From positions 26,481-90,480 of the forward strand of contig MU832035.1 in the NCBI GenBank assembly GCA_029204225.1: a DNA stretch of 64,000 nt. Reading direction: 5' to 3'. This DNA is from Diphasiastrum complanatum. Taxonomy: Eukaryota; Streptophyta; Lycopodiopsida; Lycopodiales; Lycopodiaceae. The notes under the pieces were generated by a model that saw only the letters and a program-made list of their open reading frames with translations, was not told the origin of the DNA and did not search any database. Shown here piece after piece: positions 22,486 through 33,213 of the stretch. Position 1 is the stretch's first letter, and each line of letters begins with the position of its first letter. The translations under genes and the position numbers were made by a program.

Positions 22486-22759
22486 TTAGAATTAAAGTTA
22501 GAATCACTGTGTTACTATACTGTGGGTCCTATCAGTGGATAAGGATCAGTTGGCCTCACCACGAGGCAAGTCGACGGGACACGCGTCCCGCCAACAGCAA
22601 CCTGGGTCATGCATGGGTTGCCTGAGTGAACAACTATATGTACAGTGTAATTTTCATTTTGAAGATACACAGTTGCTATGTGAGCTTGCTGAGGAGAGTG
22701 ATTTTCTGTCTGTGTTACTGTGTAGCATGATCTGTGTTCCTGTGCAAAGCAAATTCTAA
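22486..22759 (+). repeat. Short 3' LTR of the copia fragment
   Basis: A purine tract AAGGGAGAGAG at 22475-22485 precedes TTAGAATT, and about 270 bp later the sequence AAATTCTAA closes it, an inverted pair. The canonical TG/CA tips appear mutated. Boundaries are inferred. Confidence 0.45.
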
Positions 22760-22889
22760 GTGAGACAAGTGTCGTGAACAATTTGCGAAACATGAAGCTA
22801 AGATGAAGAGATGGACTGTTGTGAACAAATTTTATTCGAGCCTGGAAACAGAGCGTCTATTTGAATATCAATTGTCTGACTCAAATGCT

Positions 22890-23965
22890 TACCATCTTTG
22901 CCATGGGTGAAAATGTCTAATCAATACCTTTTTCCACCAACCTTGCTTTGTAGTTGTTGATTAATCCATCTTGATTTGTCTTCACTTTGAAGATCCACTT
23001 GCATCCAATTGCCTTCTTGTTTCTAGGAAGTTCCACCAATCTCCATGTATTGTTCTTCATAAGAGCTTGATGCTCTAGATCCATTGCTTGGATCCACTCC
23101 TCTTTTTGCCTTGCTTCATGATCTACACATGTAGGTTCATCAAAAGAGGTTAGAAAATCATAGTTTGTACCACCAAAAACCTACTCACCATTTTCATCAT
23201 AAGTGAGTGTCAAAGGTTGTTACCTTTGTCTTGAGTGCCAAAGGTTGTTACCTTTGTCAGATGTCCTCCTTGGCTTTTGACTTGAAGAAGGCTCTTCACC
23301 ATCAACATCCAAATTATCATCAACAATGTCATCAACATCAAGAATGTTAGATCCACCAATCACCACATCACCCCTTGAAGATACCTTTGGAATGTTTCCT
23401 TCATAAAAAATGACATCTCTTCCTATGACGACTTTCTTAGTTGAAGGAATATAAACTTTGTAAACATTGCTCACCTCACTATACCAACAAATATACCTTT
23501 CTTTGAAGATGGATCCTCCTTTGTCCTATCATCAAGAGTAATGTTGCCATATAGCAATTGCATCCAAAAGTTTTGAAAAACCTGACACTCGGCCTCCTAC
23601 CAAATAACATCTCAAAATGTGAGCTTTGGGAAGACCAAAAACAACTTGCCTTTTTGCTATCACCTCCAATGACTTGTCCTTGAGATGCCCCAATATCTTG
23701 TGACATACCTCTTGCATTGACAATTTCTCCTTTTCCATACATCCACCTTGATTAGCAACAAAACAAGCATCAAGTTTGAACAATTTACCTTGCCTCTTCC
23801 CTTTTGCAACCAATTCACTTTTCTTCTTGATCAAACAAGCATCACCGTCAAACTCCACCTTGAAACCCTTGTCAAACACTAAAAAGATTCTTAGTGATTG
23901 ATGGAATGAACAAAACATGCTTCAAATTCACATTCCTATTGGTAGAGAGAGAGTTGAAGCCTTTG
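22890..23965 (-). pseudogene. copia pol fragment, integrase core deleted
   Basis: Read on the minus strand the order is pre-integrase (NLKHVLFIPSITKNLFS near 23950; CHKILGHLKDKSLEVI near 23700), then integrase C-terminal side (EMLFGRRPSVRFFKTFGC near 23590), then the linker YIPSTKKVVIGRDVIF (23455), and the start of RT (WIQAMDLEHQALMKNNTW and GCKWIFKVKTNQDG near 23000). The integrase catalytic core is absent and at least four frameshifts occur. RT stops before its catalytic YxDD. Confidence 0.75.
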
Positions 23966-24059
23966 GCTACGAGATTCAACTTTGTGTCGACTGTGTTGGC
24001 TACTCCTTAGTTGCAGCTTCTTCATCCTCTTCTGGATCCGATTGTACAGAGTGACTGTT

Positions 24060-24540
24060 GGAAGAAATCAAAATAGTCTTTTTGATATATATTAGTTGTA
24101 GGGGCAGAAATTATAGACTGCATATGGTCCTTGCCCTTCAAATCAATAAACTAATCTTCAATAAACTTCATGTCCTTGTTAGTGAAAACTTTACAGGTTT
24201 CTATATTGTACAGTCTATACACTCCATCTGAAGTATAGTAGCCAACAGAAATAGTTTTGAATGAATGCTCATCCAATTTATTTTTGTTGTCCTTTGGTAC
24301 ATGGGCATAGGCAATACATCTGAATACTCTCAAATATTTCAATGAAGGCTTGGATTTTGTCCAGACTTCATGAGGGGTTTTGCTGTCAAGGACGTCTTTG
24401 GTTATACATCGGTTTCTGCACGTAGGTCGTTGTTGAAACAACATGTTGCCAGAATGATTTGGGCAACGAAGCATGAGTTATCATGCATTTGGCAGACTCG
24501 ACTAAGGTCATGTTCTTCCTTTTTGCCAATTTCGCGACAT
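24060..24540 (-). pseudogene. copia integrase C-terminal fragment
   Basis: The minus-strand translation reads ELAKRKNMTLVESAKC and LPKSFWQHVVST near 24430-24520, then SKTPHEVWTKSKPSLKYL, RVFRCIAYAHVPKD and KTISVGYYTSDGVYRLYN. This is the end of the copia integrase and its downstream conserved region. The core residues before ELAKRKN are missing because the left LTR edge of the next element abuts at about 24545. It belongs to a different subfamily from the piece at 22.9-23.9 kb. Confidence 0.75.
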
Positions 24541-24544
24541 CTGA

Positions 24545-24805
24545 GGCTTGAACAAAAAACAAAATAATTTTGCGACAAGATTTTGTTCGCGGATCTTTCG
24601 AGCTTCAACAAGAAAGCCACGAGCTTCTACAAAAAATTGTTTCGCAAATCTTTCGAGTTGATTGCAAGACAAATTTTGCGAGTCTTTTCGAGCTGGTCAC
24701 GAATAGATATGTTTCGAGTTCGCGTTCGTTTCTTTCTCATCCTTTGTCAAGTAAACTGCGCGCTTTGTTGGTAGAATTAAGATCTATCTGATCAGTTGTT
24801 CTACA
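24545..24805 (-). repeat. Partial 3' LTR with TTCGAG repeats
   Basis: Starts TGTAGAACAACTGATC on the minus strand right after the polypurine tract. On the plus strand it holds three copies of a word like TCGC-(A/G)-ATCTTTCGAG at about 24590-24690. It is cut at about 24545 by an unrelated copia fragment. Confidence 0.65.
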
Positions 24806-24849
24806 GCTCCCTCTCAAAGTGACAGTTGGATTAACCCCAATCTTCTTTG

Positions 24850-25998
24850 CTACTTCTCGAACAAAGCTTTACTCGGTGGCTTTGTAAAGATATCGGTTGT
24901 CGTTTCCTCTATAGGTATGAAGACTATCTTCAGTATCTTCTTCTCGACTAAGTCCCGAATCACATGATACTTGATAGCTATGGGTTTCGTTTTCGAGTGA
25001 AATACGGGATCTTTCGTAAGATAGATTGCTGAAGTGTTATCCATTAACAAGATATAAGGTTCAAAACTAGATTCATCAAATCTTTCCAATATCTGTTTAA
25101 TCCAGATCAGCTTGTTTGCCATCTTGGCTGCTGCTACATATTCTGCTTCACAGGAAGATTGAGCTACTGTTGTTTGCTTCTTGCTAATCCAGAGTATGGC
25201 TGCGCCACATGCTAGAGTACAACCTCCTAAAATACCTTTGCAATCATCCTTCATGGATGCCCAGCTTGCGTCACTATAAGATTTGATGTGAAATCCAGCT
25301 TCCTTTGAATAACACAGTCCATAGTCTTTTGTTGCCTGGAGATATTGTAGTACTCTCTTTTCCAACTTCCAATGCAATGATCTTGGGTTCTGATTATATT
25401 GGCTCAGCCTATATACTGCAAATGCTATATCAGGTTTGGTGTTGTCTGCTAGATATAACAATGATCCAATCAGCCTACGATAGGGTGTTTTGGCCATTCG
25501 TTCCTCTTCTTCGAGAGTCTGTGGACAATCTGCCTTACTCAGTATTGTTCCAGGTAACATGGGAGTATACACACCTTTGCATTTGAGCATGTTGAAGTCT
25601 TCAATGATCTTTTGAGTGTACTTTTGTTGGTGAAGATACAACTTACCACCTTCAAAGTCTCTCACGATCTGCAAGCCTAGATAGATTTTAGCTTCTCCTA
25701 GGTCAGCGATCTCAAATATTTCAGAAATGTCTCTTTTGACATCTGAAATTAACTTATCTCTTCTTGAGAAGATAAGCGTGCCATCAACATAAATAGCTAG
25801 AATGATTATTTCATTTTGGACATGCTTGATATAGACATTTGATTCAGCACATAGAGGTTTGAAGCCTATGAAACGTAATGCTTCATCCTTCTTTCTATAC
25901 CTTTGTCTCGTTGCTTGTTTGAGACCATAAATGCTTTTATTCATGTGACATCCGTATTCTGGATATTCTTGGCTTACAAAACCAAGTGGTTGGTTCAT
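24850..25998 (-). pseudogene. copia RT C-terminal half and RNase H (YVDD changed to YVDG)
   Basis: This 382-aa open frame is the longest intact copia frame here. It covers MNQPLGFVSQEYPEYG, KSIYGLKQA, the RT active site IILAIYVDGTLIFSRRD (residues about 63-79), DLGEAKIYLGLQI, RNase H (SYSDASWASMKDDC, QSSCEAEYVAAAK, MDNTSAIYLTKDPVFHS) and the TDIFTKPP end. The second aspartate of the universal YxDD pair is glycine, which should abolish polymerisation. RNase H D and E residues are retained. The N-terminal RT half continues upstream across a stop at 26008. Confidence 0.9.
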
Positions 25999-26007
25999 GA
26001 ATAAGTC

Positions 26008-26568
26008 TTATTCCAATTCTGCATGCAGATATGCAGTTTTCTCATCCACAATATGGATTTTCAAATCATGAGCCACTACATACGCGAATAACAAGTGAAT
26101 TGATGTATGTTTGGCTACCGGTGAGAAAGTATCAATGTAGTCGATCCCATACTTCTGTGAAAAACCTTTAGCAACCAACCTTGCCTTGTATCTGATGTTT
26201 TCTCCATCATGATCTATTTTAATCTTGTAGATCCACTTGCACTTGACTGGTTTTCTGCCATCAGGTATAGGTGCAAGTTTCCATACATTGTTTTTATACA
26301 TGGATGACATTTTGTCCACCATTGCCTGAATCTGACGATCTTTATCTGGTCCATCTACAGCTTCTTCGAATGTTTGAGGTTCGTCAAAGAATCCAAAAAA
26401 TTCAATGGTTGTATTAAAAACATCCTGACCATACTTTTCTGGTGGTTTTCGTTGTCTATCTGATCTTCTCATAGGTGGTTTTGAGTTCGATTCTACAGGT
26501 TTTGAGTTAGATTCTAATTCGAGTTTCTCTGCTGAAATTTGAGCTGGCGATTCGAGTCTGTCAGGCAC
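26008..26568 (-). pseudogene. copia RT N-terminal half
   Basis: A 186-aa frame with the linker RRSDRQRKPPEKYGQD, the RT start TFEEAVDGPDKDRQIQAM, SMYKNNVWKLAP, CKWIYKIKIDHDGENIRYKARLVAKGFSQ-type segment (in parts) and PVAKHTSIHLLFA. The usual DVKTAFLNG motif reads VDEKTAYLHAELE, so the valine/glycine positions differ. It ends in a stop (LE*) followed in frame by DLFMNQPLG, so one nonsense codon separates it from the next frame. Confidence 0.85.
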
Positions 26569-26579
26569 TCGATCTTGAC

Positions 26580-27470
26580 CTCCCTTTGAATCTGGTAATT
26601 CTCTTTCATCTTATGTTTGTTTTTCTTCTGTTGTTGTTGGTAGCTCATAATAATTTTTGAGAATTTCATAGCCGACTAGATTACTGTCTGCTATGTATTT
26701 TGTCTCATCAAATTTAACATCTCGAACGACTTTTATCTTGCCAGTTTTGGGTACATAAACACGATAATATGATGAATGTAACTCGAATCCTACTAAAAAA
26801 TCTTGTTTCGTCTTTTCATCGAGTTTCTTTATCAGCTTATCTGGTATGTGCATATACATTACGCATCCAAAATGTTTGAACATGTGCAAGATTTGGCTTT
26901 GATTTCCACCATATCTCATGAGGAGTTTTATCCAGTATTCAAGATTTCAGAATACGATTCTGAAGATAATTTGATGCAACTATTTCATTATGCTGAGGTG
27001 TGTAGGATGCAGTCTTCATGTGCATAAGACCTTGACCAGTACAGTAATCTTTGAATTCTTTGGAAATGTACTCACCTCTACAATCTGTGCGCATTTGCTT
27101 CAGCTTATTGCCTGTTTGCTTTTCAGCTCAATTTGTATACTCAACAAATTTCTTGAAAGCTTCAGATTTGGTACGAATAAAGTATACTACAGCGAACTTG
27201 CTGAAGTCATCAATAAACATTATGAAGTACTTTGCATCACCCAAAACAATACTTCGAATGGTCCACAAATATCTGAATGCACAATTTCAAGTACCTTAGT
27301 TGCTTTATAAACATTCTTACTGAAAGGTGTTCTAGTCATCTTGCCTTTAAGACATGATTCGTAGGTAGTTCGAATATCTATACTTGTGATTTCGACTCTT
27401 TGAATTTTTTGACTTTTGTTGGCTTGGTACAAGGCTTCCATGTTCATGTGACATAGCCTTTTGTGCTACA
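26580..27470 (-). pseudogene. copia integrase region (broken)
   Basis: Minus-strand pieces include KRLCHMNMEALYQANKS (pre-integrase, 27465), ESCLKGKMTRTPF with the zinc-binding cysteine, VLEIVHSDICGPFEV (first core aspartate, 27270), fragments of the core in shifted frames (27230-26920) and the C-terminal part RYGGNQSQILHMFKHFGC, VGFELHSSYYRVY and VVRDVKFDE. The core between 27230 and 26930 has many stops. Integration function is lost. Confidence 0.75.
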
Positions 27471-28200
27471 GTACATTTGTTGATTCCTGAGTTTTATTGA
27501 CTTGTTTGATTCTTGTTCGAATGTTCAAGTGATACAAATTTTCTTCTCTGCTGCCTTTAGCAACCAGGTTAACAGAATCTTCCTCGAATGGTTTACAAGA
27601 GTTCTTTGTGAGGGTTACTGACATGCCTGTATCGACTATCTTAGCAATGGATAGAAGATCTTTATCAAGAGTAGAGACATAGAGAACTTCCTCTGGTTTC
27701 TTGTCTCCCTGATTCGTGTCTAGCCATAATACACCAGTTCCATCAACCACGTGTTTAGAACCGTCTCCAAGTATAATGAATCTCGAATAGTTCATCTTCT
27801 TGTACTCAGACAAAATTTGTTTTGAGGAAACAAAATGTGAGGTGGCTCCTGAATCAAGTACTACTTCTCGAATTGAATTAGATGAATAGCATAGATCAAT
27901 ACTAACATAAGCTGTTGAATTCCTTGTTGCCCTGTCTTCTGCTGCTCCGGAGCATTCTGCTTTGTCTTCGACATAGTTTGAATCTGAAGACTCGCTTCGA
28001 TTCTGCCCCTTTTTGTTTCTGAAATTCTGATAACAGTCTATTGCTGCATGAACCTGTTTATGACAATGAATGCATTTAATCTTTGGATTTAGCCAACACT
28101 TTTCTTCTGTGTGACCTGATCTTGTGCATCTATTGCAGATTTTCTTAACACCAAAATTCTTCTGTTAGTCTTAGACTCATTCTTTTTAGATGACTCCCTC
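27466..28200 (-). pseudogene. copia zinc knuckle, protease and pre-integrase
   Basis: Reading across frames: knuckle CNRCTRSGHTEEKC (near 28120) and a second C-x2-C-x4-H-x4-C (CIHCHKQVHAAIDC, near 28060). The protease motif VVLDSGATSHFVSS (near 27850) has an intact DSGAT. Then the open frame 27813-27466 gives KMNYSRFIILGDGSKH and EEVLYVSTLDKDLLSIAKI. The stop-free protease start suggests relatively recent decay in this part. Confidence 0.8.
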
Positions 28201-28868
28201 TTAAATTTAGACTTCTTAGAAGATTTATTCTTCTGAGTAAACAGAGCATTTTCTAAATCACCATTGTCGTCATAGCGTTCACGAGCTTCTACTTCCTCCT
28301 TAACTTCGTCTATTGCCTTTTGAAGTGTCATTGTCGTATCTTTCGCCAACAAGGTTCGAGTTGTGTGGAATGACCTGGGTAGGATTCAAAGAAAATAACT
28401 AAGCTGTTTTTCCTTAGAAATTGTATTTTCTGCACCAGAATTCTGCAAGGAAATAAACAGATCTTTAATCTTTTGCACGATGTGTCCAGGTCTTTGTCAT
28501 CCCACTATAGGTAGGTTAATTGGTCTTCCAAAAGAACATGATCTGATTACGAGATCGAGTCTCATTCTTGGTTTGCAATTCTTCCCATTAATCCTTTGCG
28601 TTTGAAATTGATATAAGATCTAGCATTATATTGCCATGCACTGAAGACGCAATAATTGCTATAGCTTTGTCATTTTTTAAACTCCATTTTCGAAGTTCTT
28701 TGCCAAGAGTAGCTTTTGGCTTCTCATCAATTGGTTCTACCCATTGCCATAGACCTTCGTCCTTCAACAAGAGTGGTCTTTAATTTCCAAATCAAGTAGT
28801 TTGAACCTCCAGGTCCAAGATTGTAGTGATCTTAGCTTGAAAATCGACGATCGACGACATCTTTTAAT
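28201..28868 (-). pseudogene. copia gag
   Basis: Starts MSSIVDFQAKI near 28863; pieces include LLKDEGLWQWVEPIDEKP, AIAIIASSVHGNIMLDLI, a WEELQ segment and MTLQKAIDEVKEEVEARERYDDNGD before the basic stretch. This is the plant copia Gag layout (L-x5-LW-x-W near the N terminus, then AI-x-II). At least five stops or shifts are present. Confidence 0.7.
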
Positions 28869-28942
28869 TCTGAATAACCTCCAGATAGCGGCTTACTGAT
28901 GGATGTATGAAGAATGTTGAGAGGGATATGAAGATACCAGTA

Positions 28943-29047
28943 TATCAACTTTAATTCTGTATGCTCTGATACTACTGTATCAGATTTAATTTTGTAAGCT
29001 CTAATACCACTGTATCAGATTTGATTCCGTAGGCTCTGATACCACTG
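28943..29047 (-). repeat. Triplicated 35-bp block containing the PBS
   Basis: Three head-to-tail units of exactly 35 bp (28943-28977, 28978-29012, 29013-29047), each containing a PBS-like word. On the minus strand the LTR-proximal unit carries the perfect TGGTATCAGAGCC (plus coordinates 29032-29044); the other two have one change each. The LTR ends at 29046 (TACA). Confidence 0.9.
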
Positions 29048-29417
29048 TATGAAAAATAGTAACTATTCTTTCACAGAGAACACAATGCAAGTTCGAATAA
29101 ATCATACTAATATCAGTGTCTTCAATCATGATTTTATCTAATCTATGTACTAATAGAACAGTATTTGTTCTTATTGAATATGCGTGCGAAAATTATATGC
29201 GGAAGTAAGAGACAACTTAAGACTATTTAGACAATAAGAAACTATTGATCAAAAACAAATTTTCATAACTCTAAATCTGATTCATCAATATACATCTCTT
29301 GTTGTCTTATCTCACTGTTGTGTCTCTGATTGAGTGAGATTGTTACAACGATTAGTGCACATGTATTTATATTGCTACAAGACAAGTCTTTTGGCCTTTT
29401 ATTTATAGGTCTTTTGG
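29046..29417 (-). repeat. Partial 5' LTR of the minus-strand copia element
   Basis: Minus-strand end of the LTR, finishing TTTTTCATACA one base before the PBS. TATA-like TATAAATAAAAGG and ATATAAATAC lie at about 29395 and 29360. The distal part is lost where a plus-strand copia RT fragment begins at about 29418. Confidence 0.6.
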
Positions 29418-30250
29418 CCTTTCAATGCTGGATGGGATCTATGGCAATTGGACATCACTAATGCAATCTTGAATGGAGATCTTGAGGAGGAGGTTTTTAT
29501 GGAGCAACCCGAGGGCTACATTTCACATGGCAAGCCTAATCATGTGTGTTTTTTTCCAAAAGAGTTTGTATGGGCTTAAGCAAGCACCAAGGAGTTGGTA
29601 TGCTAAGCTTAACATTTTTCTACTTTCTCAAAACTTCATAATGAGTGAGTATGATCATTTTAGTATAATGAGTGAGTATTCACTTTATTTTAGATTTGTT
29701 GGAAATGATGTTACTATTCTTCTAATCTATGTGGATGATATCATTTTGAGTGGAGGCAACAATCAAGACATAGATGATATCAAGATTGCATTGAAAACAG
29801 GAGTTTGACGTGCATGATCTTGGTCTTTTGCCTTATATCTTGGAAATAGAAATTCGGACTTTGCTAGAAATCAAATGGATAGGAAATCCATAAGTGCACA
29901 TGCTATTTTCATAGATGATGGAGCTATCTCATGGATGTCGAAGAAACGAGCAAGAATCTCTTTATCATCAAGTGAGGCCGAGTACAAAGCCTTACATGCA
30001 CAAAGAAGATTCTATGAATCAAAAGGATGGTAATGGATATTAACTTGCTGGATTTTCAAATTTTTCCAATGATCTCTTTTTATTACCTTTAAGCCCAAAG
30101 TTTGGCAAGCAATCCTATTTTTTATACCAGGAGCAAGCATATTGAAGTGGCTTATCATTTTCTGAGAGAACAAGTCATGGAAAAAGAAGTGGAGCTTCAA
30201 CATGTCTCATCAAGGGAGTGTGTGGCTGGTATCCTCACCAAAGCATACGT
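29418..30250 (+). pseudogene. copia RT and RNase H fragments
   Basis: Plus-strand translation begins NAGWDLWQLDITNAILNGD, LEEEVFMEQPEGYISHGK, then (shifted) KSLYGLKQAPRSWYAKL and TILLIYVDDIILSGG with an intact YVDD. After a deletion it resumes in RNase H with WMSKKRARISLSSSEAEYKAL (29930) and, after a 75-bp unrelated insert, SNPIFYTRSKHIEVAYHFL and GILTKA (30100-30250). Most of the RT thumb and the RNase H start are missing. Confidence 0.8.
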
Positions 30251-30279
30251 CCAAGTTTTGCATATAGAATTCGGCATAA

Positions 30280-30700
30280 TCCTAGACTTGGATATATGGT
30301 ACTCCAATACTCGAGATTATTGGTTATGCCACGTTATTCTAGACGAGGCCAGTAATGTGATTAATAACCTTGTGAAGCCCAAACACACTAAGTGCAGTTA
30401 GCACATGGATTTAGGACTGTTAATGCATGTGTAGAGTATCAATGGCAATGAAAAGCGCTTTTGGGAAGTTTAGGCCTTGCATGGGCACATGCACAATGGG
30501 GCTTTGAGCCTATAAAGCTAGTGGAAACTCACCCTACCACATCATAGTTTTTGGTGATTCATTGCTAGTTTCTCTCACTCTACTCGTGCTTCCTAGGCTC
30601 GAGGGTGAAGTTGTTGGAGATTGATCGGTTGCTTCTACTTGATTGGGTGGTTTTGCTCCACAGTGTATTCTCTTGTGTTTTGACTTCTAAGCAGGATCTC
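30280..30700 (+). repeat. Diverged LTR-like repeat, copy A
   Basis: Aligns at roughly 65-75 percent by eye with 40320-40760 on the same strand. Shared words include TTATTGGTTA(T/C)GC, AACCTT and GCCCAAACAC. It follows the RNase H fragment, so it is probably that element's 3' LTR. Confidence 0.5.
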
Positions 30701-31800
30701 GCTTTCCCTTACACCACACAAGTGTATAAAAATGCTTTCTTGGATAGTCAGGGTACATACAAGTTGTACTCTCGCTTGTATAGTCATATGATTCCTTGAT
30801 TGAACAATTCTCTAGTGATAGTAGAACTTGCATAGAGATAACAAATAATTCAAGATTTCATGTACAAACAAAGCACAATGGAATTTAGGATCATTATGTT
30901 CGTCAAAAGGTTAGTAAGGCAAAATGTAACCACAATATTGTCCAACAAAGAACATGATTGTAGACATACTCATGAAGACAAATTGGAATATTATATAATA
31001 CATGTTAAGAGTATTCGATAAAGTAGATTTAAGGCTAAGTGGGAGCGTTTACAGTCATATTTATATCAGCCCAAAGTGACTATAACTCCATTGAATCAAA
31101 ATCAAGTGTTGAATTCCTTCCAGCTTGCCCTCAACTTTCAAACATGAGATCATGGATTTACCCCATTCATGAAGTCATGGGTTTATGTATGACTTTGTTT
31201 TGTGTGCCTTCATCTTCATTACTTTTAAGTTGTGATAGTGTCATCTTAGAATAAATTAAAGTAAGTACCCCTATTTGGATACAAAAGAAAAGTTAGTACC
31301 GTTGACAAATATGGGATACAAATGCTCCAAGGATCAAAATACATCAAGTTTCAACAATAAGAGAAGTACATGTTAAAAATGTTAGGATGGTATTAGAGGA
31401 TCTTATGATGGAAGGTTGGCCCATTAAATTTATCTTTGTCTAGATACTTTCAAGAGTACTTTACGTTTTCTTTCCCTGAGTGAAAGCAAACCTTTTCTCC
31501 TTCAAATCTCTGGTTTCCGTTATGCATCATCTTGAAGGAAATATATCGATGGATACAGAGCTTTAATCATGGGCTCCTTTTCAAGAGATTCAGGAGAGCT
31601 TTTCTGAGCTTTTGGAGGTGAGGAAGACAACTCAAATTGCACCATCTGATACCCGGTAATACTTTTCGAAAGAATTTGGAGCATCTTCTTTGAAATTTTG
31701 AGGTCGAAGAAGAAAATTTACACTAATACACAGGAAGACCAAAACCCAATTCTACTCTCAGCCATGAGAATTGGACTTTTAATGTAAAGTACATCATCTC
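30701..31800. other. Gene-free stretch downstream of the FAF gene
   Basis: AT-rich. No recognisable coding frame. The part next to 31814 would include the FAF gene's 3' untranslated region. Confidence 0.45.
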
Positions 31801-31813
31801 CTGAGATGTTCAT

Positions 31814-33121
31814 TCAAGAGCTTGCAATACATCGTCTCTCCCAGATGGGCAGGACACGATCCTCGTCATTGAAAAGATCATATCTTTTGCATTTGACTTG
31901 CTGTAGAGCTTCCAATTCATTTACTGCATCACACACCTTCCTGAGGGACAGTTGCAAAAAAGACTGAGCTGACGCATGGAGCCTCCCAACGCCATCTCCA
32001 AGAAGCCTTTGTACATTCTGGGGAGCTGGTAACACAATCTTCGGTCTTTGAGGATCTACCGACAAGTGCCATCCACCATCACTGGTGACGGATTCAAGCA
32101 TGTCAAAGTCGACGGAGGACTTTCCATTCACTGCCATGTTGATGCCAAAATTTTCAGCAGAATCTTGAGCATAGAAAGACCACGGTACTGCGCCTATTGC
32201 CACATCCTTCTTACCCCCTTTGTCTTCTAAACTTTGAGTTGAAACGTCAGTGGAAGTATCAATTTTTGAATTTGTTTCCTTCGCAGATTTTTCACAGAAA
32301 TCCAACTCTTGTACTTGCTCCTCCTTTCTTATTGCCCTCTCGGGCTCACCCAACGCAGATGCATAAGCTGAAATTTTTGATGTGGAATGATGTATTTCAT
32401 TTCGTCTTTTACAAATCGAAGAACCATCACCATCTAAACCAATGGGTTTTCCGGAACAGAACGCCTCCTTTGCAGACTCTTCACACTGGGGCTGCTGTGG
32501 AAGACATTGATTGTCTTTGTCAGGCCTGATCAGCTGAAGAATAAGGCGGTTGTTAGTACGAATGGGTTGGAAATGCATTTGAGGAGCCAGCTTTACTTGC
32601 CGAAGCATAAACCGGCCATTGCTCCTGATGGATTGCAGCTGCAAGCAAGGCATCTGGAACTGAGATAGATGGAAGTAGCCCTTGCTCATCAGAGAAGACA
32701 AAGGAGGAGGAAAACATGCATCTCTCTTCCACTGATTCCTCAATTTTCTTGAACCAAATCCACTCCCCACCATCTCCAATTCTTCATTGCTTGAATCACA
32801 GGCTTCTGTAGGCTCTATCTCACTGGATTCATGATCCTCTGCATCCGAATCAGCAGCTGTACTGTTTCTCAATCTCGAAGAATCCTCCTGCGACCAGCGA
32901 AAGCTCTTCAGATAGTGGTCCCTCTGATCCCAACCGCTTTCATTCCTGCTCAATGCCGCTCTGCCCAGCAAGCCATCCTCCATGCTCGTCTCCATGAATT
33001 TCCACTCAATCAAATTCTGCGAGGAGCACAGCGGATTCATCAAATCACAGAACCCATTTGTGGATTCCAATGCAGATTGATCTTCTTTATCTCCTTCTCT
33101 GGCATCACAAATCTTGCCCAT
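31814..33121 (-). CDS. FANTASTIC FOUR (FAF) domain protein
   Basis: A single open frame of 435 aa, the only intact host-type gene here. The FAF domain lies at about residues 131-201: KRDACFPPPLSSLMSKGY, then QSIRSNGRFMLRQVKL and PIRTNNRLILQLIRPD, matching the family pattern of FPPPL-x-SL followed by two related strands (x-x-x-DGR-hydrophobic). Arabidopsis FAF proteins are small plant-specific regulators of shoot meristem size that act on the WUSCHEL pathway; this larger protein resembles FAF-like members. An acidic stretch (SDAEDHESSEIEPTE, 92-106) precedes the domain, and the C-terminal 230 residues are unrecognised. The start at 33121 is the first ATG of the frame. No intron is needed. No repeat disrupts it. 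Confidence 0.8.
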   Translation of the reverse strand: MGKICDAREGDKEDQSALESTNGFCDLMNPLCSSQNLIEWKFMETSMEDGLLGRAALSRNESGWDQRDHYLKSFRWSQEDSSRLRNSTAADSDAEDHESSEIEPTEACDSSNEELEMVGSGFGSRKLRNQWKRDACFPPPLSSLMSKGYFHLSQFQMPCLQLQSIRSNGRFMLRQVKLAPQMHFQPIRTNNRLILQLIRPDKDNQCLPQQPQCEESAKEAFCSGKPIGLDGDGSSICKRRNEIHHSTSKISAYASALGEPERAIRKEEQVQELDFCEKSAKETNSKIDTSTDVSTQSLEDKGGKKDVAIGAVPWSFYAQDSAENFGINMAVNGKSSVDFDMLESVTSDGGWHLSVDPQRPKIVLPAPQNVQRLLGDGVGRLHASAQSFLQLSLRKVCDAVNELEALQQVKCKRYDLFNDEDRVLPIWERRCIASS

Positions 33122-33179
33122 GTCTGCTCAGCTCTGCTGGCTGTGGGCTGCTGCTTTCTTCGCTGTAATCAGATCATGC

Positions 33180-33213
33180 AAGCACGCACGCACGCGCGCA
33201 CACACACACACAC
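33180..33213 (+). repeat. (CA/CG)n microsatellite upstream of FAF
   Basis: Alternating GCACGCACGCGCGCACACACACAC about 60-90 bp upstream of the FAF start codon, likely in its 5' untranslated region or core promoter. Confidence 0.9.

Larger units (their letters stand above)
24545..29417 (-). mobile_element. Nearly full-length copia element, minus strand
   Basis: In minus-strand order: partial 5' LTR (29417-29046), PBS block (29047-28943), gag, zinc knuckle, protease, pre-integrase, integrase, RT, RNase H, polypurine tract GAGAGGGAGC (24806-24815) and partial 3' LTR (24805-24545). LTR ends TGTA and TACA agree with each other. The two LTR remnants do not overlap in sequence: the 3' one keeps only the start of the LTR and the 5' one only the end. 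Coding regions contain many frameshifts and stops plus an RT active-site change. It is flanked by copia pieces on both sides. Confidence 0.85.
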
